Assembly (NCBI RefSeq): GCF_002995495.1
Contig: NZ_PVZV01000002.1
Location: 1,237,123-1,301,122 of the forward strand
Source: Actinocorallia populi
GTDB lineage: Bacteria; Actinomycetota; Actinomycetes; Streptosporangiales; Streptosporangiaceae
Reading direction: 5' to 3'
Length of the DNA stretch: 64,000 nt
Shown: piece by piece, positions 1-7,692 of the stretch
Position numbering within the stretch: the first letter of the stretch is position 1
Layout: each line of letters begins with the position of its first letter
Program-made: the position numbers and the translations under genes
Notes under the pieces: generated by a model
What the model was told of the DNA's origin: nothing
The model's database searches: none
What the model saw: the letters and a program-made list of their open reading frames with translations, nothing else

Positions 1-1
1 C

Positions 2-712
2 TCCTTCAACGCCATGACCGCCGCGCTGGAGGCCTCGCGGGAGCGCCAGCGCGCCCTCATCGCCGACGCCGGGCACGAGCTGCGCACCCCCCTGACCAGC
101 ATGAAGACCAACATCGACCTGCTGATCAGAAGCGAGGAGAGCGGCCGGGAGCTGCCCCCCGAGACCAAGAGCGGCATGCTGGCCAGCCTGCGCGCCCAGA
201 TGCGCGAGCTGACCACCCTCGTCGGCGACCTGCTGCAGCTGGGCAGCCCCGCGGCCCAGACCCGCCAGAACGAGGAGGTGGCCTTCCACGAGGTGGTGGG
301 CCACGCGGTGGAGCGGGCGCGGCTGCGCGGCCCCGGTCTGAACGTGACGGCCCGGCTGGAGCCCTGGTACGTCCAGGGCCACCCCGACGCCCTGGAGCGG
401 GCCGTGGTCAACCTCTGCGACAACGCGGTGAAGTTCAGCCCGCCCGGCGGGACCGTCGAGGTCGTGCTGGAGAAGGGCGAGCTGACCGTCCGGGACGAGG
501 GCCCCGGCATCCCCGAGGAGGACCTGACGCACGTCTTCGAGCGCTTCTGGCGCTCGCCCTCGGCCCGCAGCCTGCCCGGCTCGGGACTGGGCCTGTCGAT
601 CGTCGCCCAGGTCGTCCAGGAGGCGGGCGGGACGGTGTGGCTGGAGAACGCCCCGGGCGGCGGGACGGCCGCCCGGCTCACCCTGCCGGGCGGATCGTCC
701 GGAACGCGTTGA
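2..712 (+). CDS. Sensor histidine kinase, C-terminal part (5' end outside window)
   Basis: This is the cytoplasmic catalytic half of a two-component sensor kinase; the N-terminus lies before the window, and the reading frame is open to the first bases. The first residues (SFNAMTAALEASRERQ) look like the end of a HAMP linker. The phospho-acceptor box GHELRTPL, an N box (NLCDNAVKFSP), a G1 box (DEGPGIPEED), an F region (FERFWRSP) and a G2 box (GSGLGLSIV) follow in order, so the HisKA and HATPase_c domains are complete. The style resembles MprB/BaeS-type membrane kinases of actinobacteria. A partner response regulator would be expected upstream, outside the window. The kinase call is sure; the signal it senses cannot be read from here. 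Confidence 0.93.
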   Translation, partial: SFNAMTAALEASRERQRALIADAGHELRTPLTSMKTNIDLLIRSEESGRELPPETKSGMLASLRAQMRELTTLVGDLLQLGSPAAQTRQNEEVAFHEVVGHAVERARLRGPGLNVTARLEPWYVQGHPDALERAVVNLCDNAVKFSPPGGTVEVVLEKGELTVRDEGPGIPEEDLTHVFERFWRSPSARSLPGSGLGLSIVAQVVQEAGGTVWLENAPGGGTAARLTLPGGSSGTR

Positions 713-805
713 CCCGGAAGGTGGGACACACGATGATCTCCGGGGTACGGGACGGTCAGAGGAACCGGCTCTAGGCTGTTGCTCCCGTCTCTCGCAGGAG
801 ATCCA

Positions 806-1930
806 GTGCCCACACTTCACAAGTTCGCCGTCCTGGTCATCGGCGCCGCGCTGCTGTTCGGTCTTCTGCTGCCGCCCGACGACGACGGCGACCGGACGAC
901 CGTCGTCAAGCCGGCCGTCCAGGGCACCGAGGCCGTGCCGGCGGCCGTCTCGGGCGGGCCGACCGCCTCGGCGTCGCCCGGCGGCACGCCGTCCGCGGCG
1001 CCCTCCACGCCGCCGCCGCCCCCGCAGCCCGCCGGCGCGCAGGCCGCGCAGGTCAAGGCCAACGAGCTCGGCCAGGTTCCGGTGATCATGTACCACCGCA
1101 TCCTGGCCAAGGGCGGCTCGGAGATCGACCGCACCCCCGGCGAGCTGCGCGCCGAGCTCGAGCGGCTGGCCAAGGGCAACTACGTGCCGGTCACCGCCGC
1201 CGAGTTCGTGCAGGGCCGCATCGACATCCCGGCCGGCGCCCACCCGGTGGTGCTCACCTTCGACGACGGCAACCCCACCCAGTTCGCGCTCGACGCCGCG
1301 GGCAACCCGGCGCCCGACACGGCCGTGGCGATCCTGATGGAGATGCACGCCAAGTACCCCGCGTTCCGCCCGGTGGCGACGTTCTTCGTCAACAAGGACC
1401 CGTTCCAGCTCGGCGAGGAGGCCAACGCCGGCGTCTCCTGGCTGGTCCAGCGCGGCTTCGAGATCGCCAACCACACCTACACCCACCCCAACCTGGCGGG
1501 CATGCCCACGGCCAAGGTGGAGTCGGAGATCGCCAAGGCCGAGGAGGTCGTGAAGAAGGTCTCCGGCTCGCCCTCGGTCACCTTCGCCTATCCGTTCGGC
1601 AACACCCCGCGGACCAGGGCCAAGGACAACGCCTTCGTCTCCAAGGGCGACACCTGGCAGTTCCAGGGCGTCTTCCTGGCCGGCTGGAACCCCTCGGTGT
1701 CGGTCTTCTCCAAGGAGTTCGACAACACCAAGATCTCCCGCATCCGCTCCGAGGACAAGGTCAAGAAGGACGGATGCGACAAGTTCTGCTCCACCGCGTG
1801 GTTGGAAACACTGGACAAAAATCCTGACAACAGGTACACATCTGATGGTGATCCCGCGGCGGTGACGGCCCCGTCGGGATCCATCTCCCAGCTGGCCCCG
1901 CAGTACGCCGACAGGGCCCGGGTCTACTAG
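806..1930 (+). CDS. Secreted or membrane-anchored polysaccharide deacetylase (NodB fold)
   Basis: This is a carbohydrate esterase family 4-type protein that should remove acetyl groups from a cell-surface polysaccharide. The first 25 residues are a short basic start plus a hydrophobic segment (signal peptide or anchor). A Pro/Ala/Ser-rich linker to about residue 80 follows, then the NodB domain. TFDDG (motif 1, catalytic Asp and first metal Asp) and NHTYTHPN (motif 2, metal histidines) are present, and FAYPFG resembles motif 3. I chose GTG 806 because a CAGGAG ribosome site ends six bases before it; a TTG at 779 would add nine residues without a site. The 374-residue length is usual for the family. 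The natural substrate is unknown. Confidence 0.88.
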   Translation: MPTLHKFAVLVIGAALLFGLLLPPDDDGDRTTVVKPAVQGTEAVPAAVSGGPTASASPGGTPSAAPSTPPPPPQPAGAQAAQVKANELGQVPVIMYHRILAKGGSEIDRTPGELRAELERLAKGNYVPVTAAEFVQGRIDIPAGAHPVVLTFDDGNPTQFALDAAGNPAPDTAVAILMEMHAKYPAFRPVATFFVNKDPFQLGEEANAGVSWLVQRGFEIANHTYTHPNLAGMPTAKVESEIAKAEEVVKKVSGSPSVTFAYPFGNTPRTRAKDNAFVSKGDTWQFQGVFLAGWNPSVSVFSKEFDNTKISRIRSEDKVKKDGCDKFCSTAWLETLDKNPDNRYTSDGDPAAVTAPSGSISQLAPQYADRARVY

Positions 1931-1957
1931 GTTCCGGGGGGTCTCGGCTCGTCCCGA

Positions 1958-1987
1958 TTGACCTGGGGCCCCCTCATCTCATATGCT
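1958..1987 (+). promoter_or_regulatory. Candidate rpsA promoter
   Basis: TTGACC and TATGCT are separated by 18 bases, about 170 bases upstream of the rpsA start. The spacing fits a housekeeping-sigma promoter and the long leader is common for ribosomal protein genes. No transcript data are available, so this is inference. Confidence 0.5.
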
Positions 1988-2157
1988 GATCGCTGCGCTG
2001 TGGGCCTGCGGTGCCTCGGACGGAGCAGGCGCACGCTCGATCTGGTCGACATCGGTCTTTCCGGGAGCTCAGGCTTCCTCTCCGGTCTTGGCAGGGACGA
2101 AATCGGCCCTCGCGCTTCGCAGACCGACTCATGTCCGTATCCGGAGCCAGCCCACAC

Positions 2158-3624
2158 ATGACGAGCAGCACCGAAGCCACCTCGACCACCCCGCAGGTAG
2201 CGGTCAACGACATCGGCTCGGCGGAGGACTTCCTCGCCGCGATCGATCTGACCATCAAATACTTCAATGACGGCGACATCGTCGAAGGCGTCGTCGTCAA
2301 GGTCGACCGAGACGAGGTCTTGCTCGACATCGGTTACAAGACCGAGGGCGTCATCCCGTCCCGCGAACTCTCGATCAAGCACGACGTCGACCCCAACGAG
2401 GTCGTCTCCGTCGGTGACGAGGTCGAGGCCCTGGTCCTCCAGAAGGAGGACAAGGAGGGTCGCCTGATCCTGTCCAAGAAGCGCGCGCAGTACGAGCGCG
2501 CCTGGGGCACGATCGAGAAGATCAAGGACGAGGACGGGATCGTCACCGGTACGGTCATCGAGGTCGTCAAGGGTGGTCTCATCCTCGACATCGGCCTCCG
2601 CGGCTTCCTCCCGGCCTCCCTGGTGGAGATGCGCCGGGTCCGCGACCTGCAGCCGTATGTCGGCAAGGAGCTCGAAGCCAAGATCATCGAGCTGGACAAG
2701 AACCGCAACAACGTGGTCCTGTCCCGCCGCGCCTGGCTCGAGCAGACCCAGTCCGAGGTCCGCCAGACGTTCCTCAACACCCTGCAGAAGGGCCAGGTCC
2801 GCAAGGGCGTCGTGTCCTCGATCGTCAACTTCGGTGCCTTCGTGGACCTGGGCGGCGTCGACGGTCTGGTCCACGTCTCCGAGCTGTCCTGGAAGCACAT
2901 CGACCACCCCTCCGAGGTCGTCGAGGTCGGCCAGGAGGTCACGGTCGAGGTCCTGGACGTCGACATGGAGCGCGAGCGCGTCTCCCTGTCGCTCAAGGCG
3001 ACCCAGGAAGACCCGTGGCAGCAGTTCGCCCGCACCCACCAGATCGGCCAGGTCGTGCCGGGCCGCGTCACCAAGCTGGTGCCGTTCGGCGCGTTCGTCC
3101 GGGTCGAGGAGGGCATCGAGGGCCTGGTGCACATCTCCGAGCTGGCCGAGCGCCACGTGGAGATCCCCGAGCAGGTCGTCCAGGTGGGCGACGAGATCTT
3201 CGTCAAGATCATCGACATCGACCTCGACCGCCGTCGCATCAGCCTCTCGCTGAAGCAGGCGAACGAGGGCGCCATGGAGATCACCGACGAGGAGTTCGAC
3301 CCCACCCTCTACGGCATGCCGGCCGAGTACGACGCCGAGGGCAACTACAAGTACCCCGAGGGCTTCGACCCGGAGACGGGCGAGTGGCTCGAGGGCTACG
3401 ACGCCCAGCGCGAGACCTGGGAGCGGCAGTACGCCGAGGCCCGCCAGCGCTTCGACGCCCACCGCAAGCAGATCGACGAGGCCCGCAAGGCCGACGCCGA
3501 GGCCGCGGGCGGCGAAGGCGGTCAGACGACCTACACCGGCGGCTCCGAGGAGCCGACGGGTGGCGCCCTGGCCACCGACGAGGCGCTCGCCGCGCTGCGC
3601 GAGAAGCTCTCGGGCGGTCAGTGA
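2158..3624 (+). CDS. rpsA: 30S ribosomal protein S1
   Basis: S1 binds mRNA on the small ribosomal subunit and helps place it for initiation. Four S1 RNA-binding repeats are visible at about residues 38-108, 124-190, 211-282 and 297-370, with the typical repeat ends (RLILSKKRA, NVVLSRRA, RVSLSLKAT, RISLSLKQA). The acidic, flexible C-terminal tail rich in Glu, Asp and Gly is typical of actinobacterial S1, which has four rather than six repeats. ATG 2158 begins MTSSTEAT; the same frame is open further upstream, but that part has no S1 similarity. At 488 residues the length is normal. rpsA upstream of coaE and uvrB is a conserved actinobacterial arrangement. Confidence 0.97.
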   Translation: MTSSTEATSTTPQVAVNDIGSAEDFLAAIDLTIKYFNDGDIVEGVVVKVDRDEVLLDIGYKTEGVIPSRELSIKHDVDPNEVVSVGDEVEALVLQKEDKEGRLILSKKRAQYERAWGTIEKIKDEDGIVTGTVIEVVKGGLILDIGLRGFLPASLVEMRRVRDLQPYVGKELEAKIIELDKNRNNVVLSRRAWLEQTQSEVRQTFLNTLQKGQVRKGVVSSIVNFGAFVDLGGVDGLVHVSELSWKHIDHPSEVVEVGQEVTVEVLDVDMERERVSLSLKATQEDPWQQFARTHQIGQVVPGRVTKLVPFGAFVRVEEGIEGLVHISELAERHVEIPEQVVQVGDEIFVKIIDIDLDRRRISLSLKQANEGAMEITDEEFDPTLYGMPAEYDAEGNYKYPEGFDPETGEWLEGYDAQRETWERQYAEARQRFDAHRKQIDEARKADAEAAGGEGGQTTYTGGSEEPTGGALATDEALAALREKLSGGQ

Positions 3625-3628
3625 GCGA

Positions 3629-3667
3629 TGACCGGCCCGCTTCCGTTCATGCGGGGGTGAGCCGGTC
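3629..3667 (+). terminator. Imperfect hairpin after rpsA
   Basis: GACCGGC and GCCGGTC form the outer stem, with an inner CCGC/GCGG pairing, directly after the rpsA stop. There is no T tract, so it may act as an RNA end or a weak intrinsic terminator. Confidence 0.4.
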
Positions 3668-3690
3668 CCCTCAGCCGATACCATCTTCGG

Positions 3691-5577
3691 GTGGTCACGA
3701 CTGACAAAGGCACCTACAGCGAGGGCCCTGCCGGACCGCCGGCGGGGCCCTCACTGGTCCCCGGGGGCGCCGCGCGGCTGACACTCATCGGCGTCACCGT
3801 CGCCCTGCTCGCCCAAACCCTCCGCTACTCCCTCCCCGTCTTCGTGGAGCTGTCCGTCGGAACGGCGCTGGCGGTGGCGCTGCCGGTGGCGCTCGTGCCG
3901 TTCCTGGCGCCGGTGCTGCGGCCACTGCTGGGACCCCGGGTGCTGACCGCCCTGGGCATCGGCGGGCTGCTGCTGTCCCGGCTGGTGGCCCAGGGGCTGG
4001 GGCCGGTGCTGGACCTGGCCGTGGTGGCCACGGCGCTGGGCCTGCTGGCGCTGCCCGCGCTGTACGAGAGCGCCCGCGGCCTGTCGGGCGTGGGCTTCGC
4101 CATCGCCGCGACCGCCGGCCTCGCGGTCGACACCAGCCTGCGCATGCTCTTCGGCACCTGGGACGCGGCATGGCAGAGCGGGCCCGCGGCCTGGGCCGTC
4201 TGCCTGGTCCTGGTCGGGGTGGGCGTCGCCGCGCTGGTGCGCGAGCTGTCCTCGGGCGTGGTCCCGCCGCCGGGCATCTCCTGGCGCGACGCCATGGGCG
4301 CCGCCGCCCTGGGGCCCTTCCTGGCCCTGCAGGTGCTGGTGCTCTCCAGCCCCGCGTTCGTCGCCTCCTCCGGCTGGCTGTCGCTGACCATGGCGCACCT
4401 GGCGGTGCTGGCCGGGCAGGCGCTCGCGCTGGCGTTCCTCGCCTCGGGCCTGGCGGTCCGCGCGGTGCCCGGCGGGGTGTGCGTGCTGGGCGGCACCGTG
4501 CTGGGCCTGTGCGCCGGCGCCGTGGCCGGGACCTACGCGCTGGAGGGCAGGATCGTCATCTTCGCGATCGTGCCCGCCCAGGTGCTGGCCGCCTGGCTGC
4601 TGGCCGTGGCCTGCCGCGCGCCGCTGCGCCGGGCCGGGGACGGCGGACCGATCTGGCGGGTGGACGTCGGCGCGGCCCTCGGCGGGTTCGCGCTGCTGGC
4701 GATCCTCGTCCCGTACACGCTGAACCCGGCGCATCCGCTGCCGTTCCCCAACAACGCGCTCAGCGCCTGCGCGGGCATCCTCATCGGGCTGCTGGCCTCG
4801 ATCGCGGCCTCCCGGGGCGGCCCGCTGCCCGCCCGCGCCCCGCAGCGGGCGGTGGCCGCGCTCGGCGCGTGCCTGGTGCTGGCCGTCCCGACCGCGGTGT
4901 TCGCGATGTCGGGCGGCGAGGCGCGGTCCGACACCGGCGAGACGCGGCTGCGGGTGGTCTCCTACAACATCCGCCAGGCGATGCACGACGGCAAGCTCGA
5001 CCCCGAGCGCGTCGCCGTGGAGATCGAGGCGCAGAAGGCCAACGTGGTGGCGCTGCAGGACGTGGGCCGGGGCGCGACCGCCTCGGGCACCGCGGACCTG
5101 GGCGTGTGGTTGTCGCGGCGGCTCGACATGGCGCTGGTGTGGGGTCCGGCGGCCGACTCGCAGTACGGCAACGCGATCCTCACCTCCTTGAAGGTCGAGT
5201 CCTCCGGCGGGGGCAGGGTCTTCAGCGGCGAGCAGATCCGCGGCTACCTCTGGGCGCGGCTCAGGACCGGCGACGGCACCGTGGACGTGTGGACGACCCG
5301 GCTGGCTCCCGGCGAGGAGAAGGCCGCCCACCGGCGGGCCGAGCTGTCGGAGCTGGTGCGGGCCTGGAGCCGCGCCCCCCGGACGATCGTCGCCGGGGAC
5401 ATGGGCGTCGCGCTGGACGGCGCCGGCCTGGAGCCGTTGAACGGCACCGGCCTGCGCCGGGCCGCCGGGGCCCTGGACTCCGGTTCGCAGGGCGTGTTCT
5501 GCACCGACGACCTGGTGTTCTCCAAGGCGGTCAGCCCGCGGGACGGCATGGTCGCCGTCACCGCCGAGGCGGGTTGA
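3691..5577 (+). CDS. Polytopic membrane protein fused to a degenerate EEP-family domain
   Basis: The first ~410 residues form a series of hydrophobic helices, roughly ten to twelve, with transporter-like organisation but no family I recognise. The last ~210 residues have the fold signature of the endonuclease/exonuclease/phosphatase (EEP) superfamily, beginning at RVVSYNIRQ. Key EEP positions differ: the metal Glu motif (LQE) reads LQDV near residue 456, the THL histidine reads TRL, GD.N reads GDMG near 571, and the final SDH reads PRDG. Metal-dependent hydrolysis therefore looks unlikely, and the domain may bind a ligand or protein instead. The gene overlaps the next start by one base (TGATG), indicating translational coupling. 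The GTG start lies 66 bases after rpsA. Confidence 0.75.
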   Translation: MVTTDKGTYSEGPAGPPAGPSLVPGGAARLTLIGVTVALLAQTLRYSLPVFVELSVGTALAVALPVALVPFLAPVLRPLLGPRVLTALGIGGLLLSRLVAQGLGPVLDLAVVATALGLLALPALYESARGLSGVGFAIAATAGLAVDTSLRMLFGTWDAAWQSGPAAWAVCLVLVGVGVAALVRELSSGVVPPPGISWRDAMGAAALGPFLALQVLVLSSPAFVASSGWLSLTMAHLAVLAGQALALAFLASGLAVRAVPGGVCVLGGTVLGLCAGAVAGTYALEGRIVIFAIVPAQVLAAWLLAVACRAPLRRAGDGGPIWRVDVGAALGGFALLAILVPYTLNPAHPLPFPNNALSACAGILIGLLASIAASRGGPLPARAPQRAVAALGACLVLAVPTAVFAMSGGEARSDTGETRLRVVSYNIRQAMHDGKLDPERVAVEIEAQKANVVALQDVGRGATASGTADLGVWLSRRLDMALVWGPAADSQYGNAILTSLKVESSGGGRVFSGEQIRGYLWARLRTGDGTVDVWTTRLAPGEEKAAHRRAELSELVRAWSRAPRTIVAGDMGVALDGAGLEPLNGTGLRRAAGALDSGSQGVFCTDDLVFSKAVSPRDGMVAVTAEAG

Positions 5578-6038
5578 TGATCGGCCGGGCCGAGGCGCGG
5601 GACGCGGGGGAGATCCTCACCCTGCAGCGGGCCGCCTACGTGAGCGAGGCCCAGCTGTACGGCGATCCGTTCCTGGCCCCGCTGGTGGAGCCGCCCGAGC
5701 AGGTGCGCGCGCTGTTCGACGACCCCTCCACCGTGGTGCTGAAGGCGGTGGAGGGCACCCGCGTCGTCGGCGCGGTCCGGGCCCGGATCCAGGAGGAGAC
5801 CTGCCTGGTCGGCCGCCTGGTGGTCGCCCCCGACCTGCAGGGCAGGGGCCTGGGGAGCGCCCTGATGAAGGCGGTCGAGGCCGAGGTCGCCGGCCGCGCC
5901 AGGGCCCTGCTGCTGTTCACCGGCCACCTCTCGCAGGCCAACCTGCGCCTGTACCGCCGGCTGGGCTACGCCGAGTTCCGCCGCGAGCGGGTCTCGGACC
6001 ACCTGGTCCTGGTGCACCTGCGCAAGCCTCTCGGCTAG
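5577..6038 (+). CDS. GNAT-family N-acetyltransferase
   Basis: This 153-residue protein has one GNAT domain that should move an acetyl group from acetyl-CoA to an amine. The acetyl-CoA site is visible as [18 protein letters not shown], the (R/Q)xxGxG/A loop, followed by the late-strand [16 protein letters not shown] motif found in small-molecule acetyltransferases. The ATG overlaps the stop of the upstream membrane protein gene by one base, so the two are translationally coupled and may act together, though nothing shows a shared substrate. The substrate is not predictable. Confidence 0.88.
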   Translation: MIGRAEARDAGEILTLQRAAYVSEAQLYGDPFLAPLVEPPEQVRALFDDPSTVVLKAVEGTRVVGAVRARIQEETCLVGRLVVAPDLQGRGLGSALMKAVEAEVAGRARALLLFTGHLSQANLRLYRRLGYAEFRRERVSDHLVLVHLRKPLG

Positions 6039-6079
6039 GGTGCGCAGGGACGCGCGACGAGATCAGGGAGGCCGGGATC

Positions 6080-6682
6080 GTGAGCAGGCTGCGGGTGGGG
6101 CTGACCGGGGGCATCGGGTCGGGCAAGAGCGAGGTCTCGCGGCGGCTGGCGGCGGCGGGAGCGGTGCTCATCGACTCCGACGCGCTGGCCCGGGAGGTCG
6201 TGGAGCCCGGCACCGAGGGGCTGGCGCGGATCGTCGAGGAGTTCGGGGCCGACATCCTGACCGCGGAGGGCACGCTGAACCGCGAGAAGCTCGGTTCGAT
6301 CGTCTTCTCCGACCCCGAGAAGCTCGCCAGGCTGAACGCGATCACCCATCCGCTGATCGGGGCGCGCAGCGCCGAGCTCCAGGACGCGGCGCCCGAGGAC
6401 GCGGTGCTGCTCTTCGACGTCCCGCTGCTGGCCGAGAACGCGCTCAAGCCGCTGTACGACCTGGTGGTCGTGGTGGACGCCCCGGTGGAGACCCAGCTGG
6501 CGCGGCTCACCGATCTGCGCGGCATGAGCGAGCAGGAGGCGCGCAAGCGCATCGCCGCCCAGGCCACCCGGGAGCAGCGGCTGGCCATCGCCGACCGGGT
6601 GATCGACAACTCCGGCACGCTGGCCGGGCTCGCCGCGCAGGTCGAGGAGTTGTGGGAGGACCTGCAGAAGCAGCGCTCCTGA
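6080..6682 (+). CDS. coaE: Dephospho-CoA kinase
   Basis: CoaE performs the last step of coenzyme A synthesis, phosphorylating the 3'-hydroxyl of dephospho-CoA with ATP. The P-loop GGIGSGKS is near residues 8-15, the substrate motif [10 protein letters not shown] follows, and [10 protein letters not shown] and the lid region ([18 protein letters not shown]) match the family. At 200 residues it is the short, single-domain form. The GTG start follows a GGGAGG site. The position between rpsA and uvrB is the usual actinobacterial one. Confidence 0.96.
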   Translation: MSRLRVGLTGGIGSGKSEVSRRLAAAGAVLIDSDALAREVVEPGTEGLARIVEEFGADILTAEGTLNREKLGSIVFSDPEKLARLNAITHPLIGARSAELQDAAPEDAVLLFDVPLLAENALKPLYDLVVVVDAPVETQLARLTDLRGMSEQEARKRIAAQATREQRLAIADRVIDNSGTLAGLAAQVEELWEDLQKQRS

Positions 6683-6714
6683 GCGGTCCCGGCTCCGCGC
6701 TCGACCCTCCGTGC

Positions 6715-7569
6715 TCAACTCTCCTGGCGCAGTTCCCGCAGCAGGTCGGGCCGGTCGGTGGTGATGCCGTCCACGCCGTACCGCAGGAGGCGCAGCATGG
6801 TCTCCTCGTCGTTGACGGTGTAGGCGTAGATGTCCAGCCAGCGCTGGTGGGCGTCCCTGACGTACTCGGCGGTGACGGTCCCCTTGGCGGGGTGGACGGC
6901 CTCGGCGTACCAGCGGACCCCGAGCAGCTCGAAGGAGTCGGGGCGGCCGAGGACCGTTCCCCGGACGGCGGGCAGCGCGTCGTTGACGGCCCTGACGTAA
7001 CGCCAGGAGAAGCTCTGCACGGTGAGCCGCTCGTAGCTCGTCCAGTAGGAGTCGTCCTTCACCTGGGAGACGAACCGCCTGGTGACGCCCGGGTACTCCT
7101 CGGGGTTCTTCAGCTCCACCAGCGCCTTGAGCCGGGCGGCCTTGACGACGCGCAGCGTCTCGGCGAGCGTGGGCACCCGCTCGCCCCGGTACCGGCGCCC
7201 GAACCACGACCCGGCGTCCAGGCTCTTGATCTGCTTGAGCGTCAGGTCGCTCACCCGCCACGGCTTGAGCCGGGGAAAACGCCGCTCCACGTCGGTGGTG
7301 CGGGCGAGGGTGCGGTCGTGGACGACGACCAGGTGCCCGTCCCTGGTCTGCCGGACGTCCAGCTCGATGAGGTCGGCGCCCATCCGCCCGGCCAGCCGGA
7401 ACGCCGCCAGGGTGTTCTCCGGGGCGTGGGCCGAGGCGCCGCGGTGCGCGATGATCTCCACATGGGCCCAGGCCCTGCGTTCGCGGTCGGCCGCGGCCGG
7501 ACCGGCGAGGACGAGCGGGGCGCAGACGGCGAGTGCGGTCAACGGGAACAAGGCGCGAGGCCGCGGCAT
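6715..7569 (-). CDS. Secreted glycerophosphodiester phosphodiesterase
   Basis: The enzyme splits glycerophosphodiesters, such as deacylated phospholipids, into glycerol-3-phosphate and an alcohol. A signal peptide (residues ~1-32, hydrophobic core LFPLTALAVCAPLVLAG, AAA cleavage zone) is followed by a GDPD TIM-barrel domain. The catalytic HRGAS histidine, the PENT glutamate, and ELDVRQTRDG with the later HD pair are all present. C-terminal TDRPDLL is typical. I chose ATG 7569 because a GGGGAGGA site lies just upstream; an in-frame extension to 7650 has no signal-peptide logic. The gene converges with coaE with only 32 bases between them. Confidence 0.92.
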   Translation of the reverse strand: MPRPRALFPLTALAVCAPLVLAGPAAADRERRAWAHVEIIAHRGASAHAPENTLAAFRLAGRMGADLIELDVRQTRDGHLVVVHDRTLARTTDVERRFPRLKPWRVSDLTLKQIKSLDAGSWFGRRYRGERVPTLAETLRVVKAARLKALVELKNPEEYPGVTRRFVSQVKDDSYWTSYERLTVQSFSWRYVRAVNDALPAVRGTVLGRPDSFELLGVRWYAEAVHPAKGTVTAEYVRDAHQRWLDIYAYTVNDEETMLRLLRYGVDGITTDRPDLLRELRQES

Positions 7570-7608
7570 GCGGATGGTCCTCCCCTGAGGGTCATGACCC
7601 CTCCACCG

Positions 7609-7626
7609 TGCGCCCGCACGGTGAAG
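7609..7626. terminator. Hairpin in the spacer between two minus-strand genes
   Basis: CACCGTGCG and CGCACGGTG pair directly across CCC-type loop bases in the 123-base gap between the giant TIR gene and the phosphodiesterase gene. It could end the giant transcript. No clear T tract follows on either strand. Confidence 0.35.
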
Positions 7627-7692
7627 CCGGCGTGGGCGGGCGGTGACCACCGTAGGGCAATCCGGTGAAGGGCCGCCAGCACGCCGGGCGGG

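Noticed and set aside
761..790. ECF-sigma promoter (GGAACC ... CGTCT) before the deacetylase gene
   Set aside because: The spacer is about 19 bases, longer than the 16-17 expected for ECF promoters.
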